Assembly (NCBI GenBank): GCA_028817775.1
Contig: JAPPOW010000207.1
Location: forward strand, 1 to 11,912
DNA: 11,912 bases
Direction of reading: 5' to 3'
Source of the DNA: Candidatus Melainabacteria bacterium
GTDB taxonomy: Bacteria; Cyanobacteriota; Vampirovibrionia; LMEP-6097
In this document: positions 5,497 to 11,634 of the stretch, piece after piece
Layout of the letters: each line of letters starts with the position of its first letter
How positions within the stretch are numbered: position 1 is the stretch's first letter
The notes under the pieces: generated by a model
What the model was told of the DNA's origin: nothing
The model's input: the letters and a program-made list of their open reading frames with translations, nothing else
The model's database searches: none
Program-made: the position numbers and the translations under genes

Positions 5497-8341
5497 GGGC
5501 TTTTTTCTCTTGGACTATTTGAGCATGATAAAGTAGCCTGACTGTATCACGGCGGATATCAGCTAGCAAGGTATCAAACATATCAAAACTTTCTTTTTTG
5601 TATTCAATCAATGGGTCTTTTTGTCCATAACCTTGTAAATGAATTCCTTCTTTAAGCGAGTCCATGGCATGGATATGACCAACCCACTTAGAGTCAATCA
5701 CATGCAGCATAATTTGCCGTTCAGCTTCACGCAAAATCTCAGGACCACAGCCTATTTCTTTGTCGCTATAAAGTTTATTAGCTGATTCTTTGACTTGGTG
5801 CATCAAGGCATCAAAGCCTGAGTCAGCATAGCTATCTATCTCTTCTAGAGCTTCAAGCACTGCTGGAGTGAAATCGGCTTCAAGTTGCTGCCAGATTGCT
5901 TTGATAGGACTAAGTCCTTGAGAGTCATCATACCAAAGCTCCTTAGGACTGTTGGGGTTGATGTGCGAGTAAATTAGATCATCAATATGACCATTAATCA
6001 TTTCAAGTACATGTTCATGAATATCTTCGCCTTCAAGGATTTGACGGCGCTCACGGTAAATTACTTCACGTTGAGTGTTGAGTACATCATCGTACTGCAG
6101 TACATGCTTACGCAGATCGAAATTGTGTGATTCGACTTTCTTTTGAGAGCCATTGATGGTACGAGTGATTACACCAGCCTCAATTGGTAGGTCATCGTCA
6201 GCATTGAGCATGTTCATGATTGAGATTACTTTCTCACCACCAAAGATGCGCATTAAATTATCTTCCAAAGAAAGATAGAAGCGTGACTGACCCGGATCAC
6301 CTTGACGAGCACAACGACCGCGTAACTGATTATCAATACGACGGCTTTCGTGACGCTCACTGCCAATGACATAAAGCCCACCCTGTTCTAGTACGTGCTT
6401 TTGAGCTTCTAGATTGACTTCGTTATAAGCAGGCTCATCAGGATTGCTAGATTTGTGCCCGCCCAAAATAATGTCAGTACCACGACCAGCCATATTGGTA
6501 GCAATGGTAATAGCACCAGGTTTACCAGCTTCTCTCACTATCTGGGCTTCTTTTTGGTGATGCTTAGCGTTGAGTACATTGACCTTGGTTTTTTTGTCGC
6601 GAATAAAATCAAGTACTTTGATAACAGCTTCAAAGCTATCTATGGCAAAGACTATATCTTCATTTGGGTTTTTGAAGGCATTGCGCAAAAATTCAATTAG
6701 ACCAGCTGCTGATTTCTTGGAGAGTTTGCCAGCTTGGTCCAATAATTTTGTGTGTTCGGCACTTAGATCAACCTTGTTTGACTTGAGTATATTCATTAAC
6801 CTGCCAAGTCTAAAATTGAGTACATTGAGTGCATACTTTGGTTTAGTAAGTAATTGAGCTAGGTACTCAGATTTCTCAATACTGGTAGTACCAACTAATA
6901 CAGGAGTGCCGCGCTCATTAGCCTGGGCTATATCTTCGGCGATAGCAAAATATTTTGAGGCTTCAGTTTTGTAAACAACGTCATTGAGATCAAGCCGAGC
7001 GCATGGTTTATTAGTAGGGATAGACAAAACTCCTAGGCTATAGATTTTCTCAAACTCTTCAGCCTCAGTCATAGCAGTGCCAGTCATGCCGGCAAGTTTA
7101 GGGTAAAGTCTAAACAAGTTCTGGAAAGTGATGCTTGCCATGGTTAGAGTTTCCTCTTGAATGGCAACTCCTTCTTTAGCTTCAATGGCTTGATGCAAAC
7201 CATCGGACCAGCGGCGTCCTTCCATTAGTCGTCCAGTGAACTCATCTACAATAATGATTTCTTTTTTTCCAGACTTTTCGGATTTGCCGACGACATAATC
7301 AGTGTCACGCACAAATAATTCTTTGGCACGCAAAGCTTGAATTAAGTGGTGAGCGAGATTGAGCTCTGGATCCCAAAGATCTTTGACTTTGAGCACTTCT
7401 TCGGCTTTGTGAATACCAAAGTCAGTAAGAATAACGTTCTTGGCTTTCTCATCTAGGTAGTAATGAGAATCCATTGATTTATCCTTCTCATCAGTTCCGC
7501 ATTTGAGTTGCTTAGCCACCTTGGTCATAGCTTGATAGATTTGATTTTTTTGGCTATCTGGTAAGCCACTGATAATCAGTGGTGTACGCGCTTCATCAAT
7601 CAGGATAGAGTCAACCTCATCGACAATTGCCATAAAGTAATCACGCTGTACGCAATCCTGCAGATCAGTTTCCATATTGTCACGCAGGTAATCAAAACCA
7701 AACTCATTATTGGTACCGTAAGTAATATCAGAATTATAAGCTTCTTGGCGGTCCTGTGGATCTTTCTTAGCAGAGACAATCAAGCCTGTGCTCAAACCAA
7801 GAAAGTTATAGAGTTTACCCATCCACTCTGAGTCACGCTTGGCTAGGTAATCATTGACGGTAACAACGTGAACTCCACGTCCAGTTAGAGCATTGAGGTA
7901 GGCGGGCAAAGTACAAACCAAAGTTTTACCTTCACCGGTTTGCATCTCAGCAATACCGCCGTTGTGCAATTGGTAACCACCAACTAGTTGCACATCAAAA
8001 TGTCTCATGCCGAGTACTCGCTTACTAGCTTCTCTACAAAGAGCAAAAGCCTCTGGTAAAATTTCAGTTAGCACTTCTTTAAGAACTTTATCGTGGCTGG
8101 TTCGAATTTGCCCAGGCATTTTAGCGACGTCAGATTTAATTAGATCTACTTTCTCAACTTCTTCAAGTCGAGCTTGGATTAAATTCTTGAATTCTTGGGT
8201 TTTAGCTTGTAATTCTTCATCACTTAATTTTTCCATTGCTGGCTCAAGTGAGTTGATATGCTCAACAATTGGACGGATTTTGTCCAATGACTTGCGGTTG
8301 GAGTCTCCTGTAAAAAAAGCTTTAATTTTATCGCCGAACAT
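5489..8341 (-). CDS. secA: preprotein translocase ATPase SecA
   Basis: Motor ATPase that drives unfolded preproteins through SecYEG at the inner membrane. The 950 residues contain, in order: Walker A TGEGKT (135-140), VTVNDYLAKRD (160-170), Walker B IVDEVDSILIDEARTP (239-254), the preprotein cross-linking region (~260-370), the DEFTGRLMEGRRWSDGLHQA block (366-385), AGMTGTA (417-423), NBD2 with GTTSIEKSEYLA (484-495), TNMAGRGTDIILGG (615-628), and QLRGRCARQGDPGQSRFYLS (672-691), then the helical scaffold and wing domains. Two oddities: about 80 extra residues (~501-583) between the SIEKSEYLA helix and VLNAKHHQKEA, where most SecA proteins have about a dozen; and no C-terminal zinc-binding Cys tail, the protein ending QEKKAHA, so SecB docking through that tail is not expected. 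A TATAAT lies 9 bases before the ATG with no Shine-Dalgarno. It overlaps trpE downstream. Confidence 0.97.
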   Translation of the reverse strand: MFGDKIKAFFTGDSNRKSLDKIRPIVEHINSLEPAMEKLSDEELQAKTQEFKNLIQARLEEVEKVDLIKSDVAKMPGQIRTSHDKVLKEVLTEILPEAFALCREASKRVLGMRHFDVQLVGGYQLHNGGIAEMQTGEGKTLVCTLPAYLNALTGRGVHVVTVNDYLAKRDSEWMGKLYNFLGLSTGLIVSAKKDPQDRQEAYNSDITYGTNNEFGFDYLRDNMETDLQDCVQRDYFMAIVDEVDSILIDEARTPLIISGLPDSQKNQIYQAMTKVAKQLKCGTDEKDKSMDSHYYLDEKAKNVILTDFGIHKAEEVLKVKDLWDPELNLAHHLIQALRAKELFVRDTDYVVGKSEKSGKKEIIIVDEFTGRLMEGRRWSDGLHQAIEAKEGVAIQEETLTMASITFQNLFRLYPKLAGMTGTAMTEAEEFEKIYSLGVLSIPTNKPCARLDLNDVVYKTEASKYFAIAEDIAQANERGTPVLVGTTSIEKSEYLAQLLTKPKYALNVLNFRLGRLMNILKSNKVDLSAEHTKLLDQAGKLSKKSAAGLIEFLRNAFKNPNEDIVFAIDSFEAVIKVLDFIRDKKTKVNVLNAKHHQKEAQIVREAGKPGAITIATNMAGRGTDIILGGHKSSNPDEPAYNEVNLEAQKHVLEQGGLYVIGSERHESRRIDNQLRGRCARQGDPGQSRFYLSLEDNLMRIFGGEKVISIMNMLNADDDLPIEAGVITRTINGSQKKVESHNFDLRKHVLQYDDVLNTQREVIYRERRQILEGEDIHEHVLEMINGHIDDLIYSHINPNSPKELWYDDSQGLSPIKAIWQQLEADFTPAVLEALEEIDSYADSGFDALMHQVKESANKLYSDKEIGCGPEILREAERQIMLHVIDSKWVGHIHAMDSLKEGIHLQGYGQKDPLIEYKKESFDMFDTLLADIRRDTVRLLYHAQIVQEKKAHA

Positions 8342-8350
8342 ATCTGGCTA

Positions 8351-8382
8351 ATTATAACTGATATAGCTTAATACTTAGTCAA
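8351..8382 (-). promoter_or_regulatory. putative secA promoter
   Basis: The minus strand has a perfect -10 TATAAT (8356-8351) nine bases before the secA ATG, and TTGACT (8382-8377) that overlaps the stop codon of the upstream gene. The spacer is 20 bases, longer than the optimal 17, so the -35 assignment is weak. secA may also be read through from the regulator operon 33 bases upstream. Confidence 0.4.
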
Positions 8383-9094
8383 TCTGGTATCTTTCTTTCT
8401 TCTCGATGGAATTAGCTAGGTGGTCAGATGGTCCGCTACGAATTTCACTTTCCCTTCTTTGATGGCGCCAGCCTAAATAGCCGGTTAAAACGAAAATTAA
8501 GATTATTCCTAGAGCAATGTTTCTAATACTATCGCCACCTCTAAGTGCTTTCTCTTCTCTCAGGTCAATAGCATGCATGGCTGCCCATAGGTACCTACCA
8601 TTGTCAGTTTCTGTAAAATACCGAGCTAGTTGATGTAAGGTTTCCCTTTGGTCTGGTTCAAGATCATCATAGACTCTAGTCAAAATGGCTCTGACTTCTT
8701 GGTTCTTGATAATGAGGCTGGCAATTGCATCCAAATTATTTTCACCTAGATTAATATGTAGTCGGTCAAAGCTGGCGGCTTGTTTGACTGGATCACGAGC
8801 AAAACTACGCAAGCTGCTTTGTAGGCAATCAAAGTCATCTGGACCTAGGCTTTGTAGTTGAGTAATTATTGCATCGCTATTCTCAAGACTTAAAAGATGC
8901 GCCAGATCCCTCTGGCTGTCTAGATTAAGCGGGATTGGTGGCTCCTCTACTTCAAGTAATGAAGCTGCAAGCTCTCTTGGATTAATCTGCTCTGCTGCAT
9001 TTTCTTCTGCTAATGGTGGTGGCTCCTGCGCTTCAGTATGATTAATGACAGCAGTGCTTAGGACTACTGGAACTAGCCATTGGGCTATTTTCAT
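8375..9094 (-). CDS. signal-peptide and single-pass membrane protein of unknown function
   Basis: Not recognised. Of 239 residues, 1-22 form a likely cleavable signal peptide (hydrophobic WLVPVVLSTAVI, then small residues to HTEA). A short Pro/Glu-rich linker follows (EPPPLAEEN), then a helical, acidic domain of about 130 residues (60-185) with a lone cysteine, next a membrane helix at ~190-209 (IRNIALGIILIFVLTGYLGW), and a basic tail (RHQRRESE) that should be cytosolic. The topology would be a periplasmic domain anchored from its C-terminal side. The start at 9094 has a good AAGGAG ribosome site and lies inside the last 53 bases of the MerR-type gene, so the two are very likely translated from one message. 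Downstream, secA follows after 33 bases. The context suggests a role in the envelope under metal-regulator control; that is inference only. Confidence 0.8.
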   Translation of the reverse strand: MKIAQWLVPVVLSTAVINHTEAQEPPPLAEENAAEQINPRELAASLLEVEEPPIPLNLDSQRDLAHLLSLENSDAIITQLQSLGPDDFDCLQSSLRSFARDPVKQAASFDRLHINLGENNLDAIASLIIKNQEVRAILTRVYDDLEPDQRETLHQLARYFTETDNGRYLWAAMHAIDLREEKALRGGDSIRNIALGIILIFVLTGYLGWRHQRRESEIRSGPSDHLANSIEKKERYQID

Positions 9095-9509
9095 TTGAAC
9101 AATCTCCTTTGATTGAATTCATTATTGGACAAGAGCTGGTACTCATATCACCAGTGCATGAGCTATCCAAGTCCTGCAAGTATTTTTTGAGTTTTTCTAG
9201 TTCTTCAATTTTAGCATCAAGCTCTTTGACTTTTTGTTTGACGACATCTTTGACGTCCGCGCCTAGTGCTTCTGTGTCAAATCTAAGCCTCACTAAGGTT
9301 TTGATTTCCTCTAAATTAAAACCAAGTTCTTGCGCGTTCTTTATAAACTTAATATTGCCAAGATAGCTTTCGTCATATTCACGGTAACCTGATTCATTGC
9401 GGCTTGGTTCAGGAATCAAACCAAGACTTTCATAATATCTAATACTTTGTTGATTAAGTCCTGCAAGGCGAGCAAACTCACTGATTTTAAGTTTATTTTT
9501 GCAAGCCAT
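9042..9509 (-). CDS. MerR-family transcriptional regulator, heavy-metal type
   Basis: DNA-binding regulator of the family that untwists promoters with long spacers. Of 155 residues, 8-45 are the winged helix-turn-helix (KISEFARLAGLNQQSIRYYE, then GLIPEPSRNESGYREY), 50-75 the usual helical part (FIKNAQELGFNLEEIKTL), and 84-116 the antiparallel dimerisation coiled coil. A metal loop follows: Cys118-x8-Cys127 with CPI, the spacing seen in Zn/Hg/Pb-type members rather than the x7 of CueR. The coiled-coil cysteine (MerR Cys82 / ZntR Cys79) is Leu82 here. The end is a serine-rich tail with Cys137 and a terminal KHCCH, reminiscent of the CCHH end of CueR. Start: ATG 9509 follows TATAAT by 8 bases with no Shine-Dalgarno. 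It is divergent from the outer-membrane gene, the usual arrangement for a target, and overlaps the next gene by 53 bases. The metal cannot be named from sequence. Confidence 0.9.
   Translation of the reverse strand: MACKNKLKISEFARLAGLNQQSIRYYESLGLIPEPSRNESGYREYDESYLGNIKFIKNAQELGFNLEEIKTLVRLRFDTEALGADVKDVVKQKVKELDAKIEELEKLKKYLQDLDSSCTGDMSTSSCPIMNSIKGDCSNENSPMASSSSPKHCCH
9104..9109 (-). promoter_or_regulatory. ribosome binding site inside the merR-type gene
   Basis: AAGGAG on the minus strand lies 9 bases before the ATG at 9094 and inside the coding sequence of the preceding regulator. It fixes the start of the overlapping membrane-protein gene. Confidence 0.6.
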
Positions 9510-9517
9510 AGTCTTAT

Positions 9518-9552
9518 ATTATAACCTTATAGCCTTACTTCAATGTTATAGT
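9518..9552. promoter_or_regulatory. divergent promoter/operator between MerR-type gene and outer-membrane gene
   Basis: An inverted repeat TATAAC (9520-9525) and GTTATA (9545-9550) is separated by 19 bases. The left arm overlaps a minus-strand -10 (TATAAT, 9523-9518) for the regulator; the right arm overlaps an extended -10 (TGT-TATAGT, 9544-9552) for the rightward gene. The -35 boxes are poor on both sides, as expected for activator-dependent promoters. MerR proteins normally bind a dyad inside a 19-20 base spacer, and this geometry is not identical, so assignment as the regulator's operator is tentative. Confidence 0.4.
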
Positions 9553-9616
9553 CATTGCGAGGAATGAAATGACGAAGCAATCTAATGCAAAATTGAGACG
9601 ATCCACTGGATTGCTT
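9551..9616. repeat. repeat family B, copy 1, merged with a gene start
   Basis: It begins GTCATTGCGAGGA, shared exactly with the copy at 11586. AAGCAATCTA (9575-9584) pairs with TGGATTGCTT (9607-9616) with one G-T wobble around a 22-base loop. A full palindrome of this kind would continue into a complement of the first arm; that half is missing. The element supplies the GAGGA ribosome site (9559-9563), the ATG (9569) and about 16 codons of the outer-membrane gene. Confidence 0.65.
9559..9563 (+). promoter_or_regulatory. repeat-derived ribosome binding site
   Basis: GAGGA lies five bases before the ATG at 9569 and is part of the conserved TTGCGAGGA of repeat family B. It supports the chosen start codon. 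Confidence 0.55.
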
Positions 9617-10543
9617 ATTTCACTGTTATCATTATTTTTTTTAAGTAGCCCAGCTTGGGCTTGCACCTGCGGTACTGAGACTATCAATGCCTATGGTTTT
9701 GGGGGACCGGTTCTCACTATTCCGGCTTATACTTTACCCAAGGGTAAACTCGCTCTAGGAGCAAGTTTGCAATATAATAACTTTAATCAATTTTCTAGTG
9801 CTAGGCGTGCAAGCTTGAATGCTAGTCGGATTCATGCTCATAGCTTTGATAGTGCCATGACTAATACTCTAAGTGCTGCTTACGGTATCACCGATGATTT
9901 GGATTTAATTTTGTCTTATCCCTATCGTTACAAATACAATCTACAAACTACTTTTGCCGGGGTGACTATTGATGAGGGTGATTCAATTGGTTTTGGTGAT
10001 TTGACTTTGCTGACTAAGTATCGTTTGTTTCAAAGCAAAACTCAAATCAGTTTATTGGGAGGAATTAAATTTCCCACAGGGCAAACTAATGAGCGTAATG
10101 AATTTGGTTTGCGTTTAGGCACTGATGATCAGCCAGGTACTGGCTCCTGGGACCCATTGATGGGTTTTGCTATCTCTAGACCTTATAAAGCATTTTCTTT
10201 TGATGGCAATCTTTTGTACCGGCTCTCTAATCAAGGCAGTGGCGATGTCATTGCTGGTGATATAGCTAGTTACAATCTTGCCGCAAGTTACAAATTTGAT
10301 CACTGTACCGACTTCACCTTGGTCCTGGAGATGAATGGCATTTGGCAGGAGAAAACTGAGTTTGCTGGGATCAAGGATGATAATCACGGTGGTAATGTGA
10401 TTTATCTTAATCCTGGTTTTAGAGTCAATCTAGGTAAAATTGCTTGGAATATGTCTGTCGGATTCCCGATAATAAATGATCTCAATGGTTTTCAGCCAGA
10501 AGCCGGAATTCAGCTTTACACTGGCTTGAACCTTCTAATTTAG
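9569..10543 (+). CDS. outer-membrane beta-barrel protein, MetA-pathway/transporter-like family
   Basis: Of 324 residues, 1-31 are a clear signal peptide: basic start (KLRR), hydrophobic LLISLLSLFFL, and SPAWA cleavage site. The mature protein begins CTCG (Cys32, Cys34). The rest alternates short amphipathic strands and turns and ends with a strand (AGIQLYTGLNLLI), typical of an outer-membrane barrel. Segments such as YGITDDLDLILSYPY (~109-123), GFGDLTLLTKYRLF and LLGGIKFPTGQT resemble the 'putative MetA-pathway of phenol degradation' (PF13557-like) transporter family, whose members are mostly uncharacterised barrels. AWAC is not a good lipobox (no Leu at -3), so a lipoprotein is unlikely. The start is supported by GAGGA at a 5-base gap, both inside a palindromic repeat. 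Divergent from a MerR-type metal regulator, it is the likely target; a role in metal passage or tolerance is inference. Confidence 0.8.
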   Translation: MTKQSNAKLRRSTGLLISLLSLFFLSSPAWACTCGTETINAYGFGGPVLTIPAYTLPKGKLALGASLQYNNFNQFSSARRASLNASRIHAHSFDSAMTNTLSAAYGITDDLDLILSYPYRYKYNLQTTFAGVTIDEGDSIGFGDLTLLTKYRLFQSKTQISLLGGIKFPTGQTNERNEFGLRLGTDDQPGTGSWDPLMGFAISRPYKAFSFDGNLLYRLSNQGSGDVIAGDIASYNLAASYKFDHCTDFTLVLEMNGIWQEKTEFAGIKDDNHGGNVIYLNPGFRVNLGKIAWNMSVGFPIINDLNGFQPEAGIQLYTGLNLLI

Positions 10544-10562
10544 GGAGGTCCTGACGTCGCCA

Positions 10563-10618
10563 CTGTCATCTTGAGCCCTTTAGGGCGTCAAGATCCCATT
10601 GGCTCCTCAGGATGACAG
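10563..10618. repeat. palindromic repeat, family A, copy 2
   Basis: The outer arms CTGTCATCTTGAG (10563-10575) and CTCAGGATGACAG (10606-10618) pair with one G-T wobble. An inner hairpin, TCTTGAGCCCT with AGGGCGTCAAGA, has a two-base loop and a one-base bulge. The 56-base element shares ends and the GTCARGATCCCA core with the 88-base copy at 3969. GTCCTGACGTCG just before it (10549-10560) also resembles an inner arm of copy 1 and may be a rearranged piece. It starts 20 bases after the outer-membrane gene ends and has no T-run. Confidence 0.75.
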
Positions 10619-10631
10619 GATGTTTTATAAA

Positions 10632-10659
10632 TTGTTAAAAACACATATTAACCTATTAT
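10632..10659 (+). promoter_or_regulatory. putative secE-nusG promoter
   Basis: TTGTTA (10632-10637) and TATTAT (10654-10659) are 16 bases apart in a strongly AT-rich stretch. TAGAAT at 10667-10672 is an alternative -10. Transcription from the first would start near 10667 and give a leader of about 45 bases that contains the hairpin at 10679. Confidence 0.4.
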
Positions 10660-10678
10660 ATTAGGCTAGAATACAGGC

Positions 10679-10707
10679 TATGGGACTCCGGGTCCTATAG
10701 TATTTTT
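10679..10707 (+). terminator. terminator-like hairpin in the secE leader
   Basis: TATGGGAC (10679-10686) pairs with GTCCTATA (10692-10699) over 8 bases, one of them G-T, around a 5-base loop, and is followed by GTATTTTT ending directly at the GTG/ATG region of secE. It could terminate read-through from the left or act as an attenuator for secE-nusG. The stem is short, so efficiency is uncertain. Confidence 0.4.
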
Positions 10708-10713
10708 GTGACT

Positions 10714-10998
10714 ATGAGTAAGACAGCAGAGAAAGAAGAACAATCAAAAGACAAGTCCGGATTTATGCAGTGGCTTGCTGAAGATGATGCCCCAGAAATT
10801 GGTATTGCCAGCAAAGAACCGGCTGGTGAATACTTTCGTGGTGTCAAAACAGAGTTTAAGAAGATCGAGTGGCCAAATAAAGAACAAGTGCAAAACGAGT
10901 TTGTGACAGTAATAGTGATTGTTGCAATCATCTCAGCAATTGTTTATTTCATAGATATTGGTTTGGACAACGTAATTAACACAATCAAGGGTATATAG
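10714..10998 (+). CDS. secE: preprotein translocase subunit SecE
   Basis: Small essential clamp subunit of the SecYEG channel in the inner membrane. The 94 residues consist of a charged, low-complexity N-terminus of about 35 residues, the conserved amphipathic segment EYFRGVKTEFKKIEWPNKEQ, where the FKKIEWP block is the family signature, and a single membrane helix (VTVIVIVAIISAIVYFIDIG) near the C-terminus. This is the one-helix form found in most bacteria. The start is uncertain: ATG at 10714 or GTG at 10708 (two extra residues, MT); neither has a Shine-Dalgarno because the T-run of a hairpin precedes them. nusG follows after 9 bases, the classic secE-nusG operon. Confidence 0.95.
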   Translation: MSKTAEKEEQSKDKSGFMQWLAEDDAPEIGIASKEPAGEYFRGVKTEFKKIEWPNKEQVQNEFVTVIVIVAIISAIVYFIDIGLDNVINTIKGI

Positions 10999-11007
10999 AG
11001 AGGAGCA

Positions 11008-11577
11008 ATGAGTAAACTTAAAGCAAAGACTGGAGAAAGAGGTTGGTTTGTAGTACAAACTGCAAGCGGCCATGAAAATAAAGTCAAAGGTCATATCGAA
11101 AAACGAATCGATACCATGGAAGCCCATGATCGTATCTTCTCAGTAGTTATTCCTGAGCGTACTGTTGTTAAAGTAAACAAATCAGGCAAGCGTGTTGAGC
11201 GCAAGGAGAAAGAATATCCAGGTTACGTACTTGTTGATATGGTGCTTGATGAACTTACTTGGGCTACTGTCCGTGAAGCCCCTGGAGTACTAGGTTTTAT
11301 CGGTGAGAAAAATAAACCAACTACTTTAAGTGAAGCAGAAGTGAGAAGAATCTTGCGCAAGAACCAGTTGCTTGATGATCCTAAGATTGGTGAGAAGGTT
11401 GATATCGACTTTAGTATCGGTGAGACTGTTAAGATTCAAGCTGGTCCATTTGAAGATTTCATTGGTGAAGTTGCAGAGATCAACGAAGAGCGTATGACTG
11501 TAAAAGTTAACGTGATTGTATTCGGTAGATCTACTCCGACTGAAGTTCCTGTAAACCACGTTACTAAAGTTAGTTGA
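11008..11577 (+). CDS. nusG: transcription termination/antitermination factor NusG
   Basis: Binds RNA polymerase, supports processive elongation and links it to the ribosome or Rho. Of 189 residues, ~11-115 are the NGN domain (RGWFVVQTASGHENKVKGHI, then RKEKEYPGYVLVDMVLD and REAPGVLGFIG), and ~135-189 the KOW domain (GETVKIQAGPFEDFIGEVAEI to the ends VIVFGRSTPTEVPVNHVTKV). The length is typical and no insertion is present. An AGAGGAG ribosome site precedes the ATG at a rather short gap of two bases. It is co-transcribed with secE. Its TGA overlaps a GACGC-GTA-GCGTC mini-palindrome (11576-11588) that leads into repeat family B. The gene normally next, rplK, is not directly downstream. Confidence 0.97.
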   Translation: MSKLKAKTGERGWFVVQTASGHENKVKGHIEKRIDTMEAHDRIFSVVIPERTVVKVNKSGKRVERKEKEYPGYVLVDMVLDELTWATVREAPGVLGFIGEKNKPTTLSEAEVRRILRKNQLLDDPKIGEKVDIDFSIGETVKIQAGPFEDFIGEVAEINEERMTVKVNVIVFGRSTPTEVPVNHVTKVS

Positions 11578-11585
11578 CGCGTAGC

Positions 11586-11623
11586 GTCATTGCGAGGAGA
11601 GCTTGCTCGACACGGCAATCCAG
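11586..11623. repeat. repeat family B, copy 2
   Basis: GTCATTGCGAGGAG opens the element and GCAATCCAG closes it, matching the ordered blocks of the copy at 9551 (GTCATTGCGAGGA, then GCAATC and later TGGATTGC). CGAG (11593-11596) and CTCG (11606-11609) can form a small inner stem. It fills most of the 57-base gap after nusG. It looks like half of a longer palindrome. Confidence 0.6.
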
Positions 11624-11634
11624 AAGAAAATACC

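Noticed and set aside
6455..6857. Plus-strand open frames of 81 and 95 codons opposite secA
   Set aside because: They lie wholly antisense to the SecA insertion region, have no ribosome site, and their composition is what the complement of Lys/Leu-rich coding gives.
8351..8382. secA promoter as a MerR-regulated promoter because its spacer is 20 bases
   Set aside because: Spacer length fits the family, but no convincing dyad is visible in it and regulation of secA by a metal sensor would be surprising.
9656..9676. Lipoprotein signal in the outer-membrane protein (AWAC)
   Set aside because: The -3 position lacks Leu or another large aliphatic residue and Trp at -2 is unusual; a signal peptidase I site after SPAWA fits better and the mature part looks like a barrel.
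10620..10713. A tRNA gene before secE (tRNA-Trp is common there)
   Set aside because: No cloverleaf, T-arm GTTCRA or acceptor pairing can be formed; only the short 10679-10699 hairpin is present.
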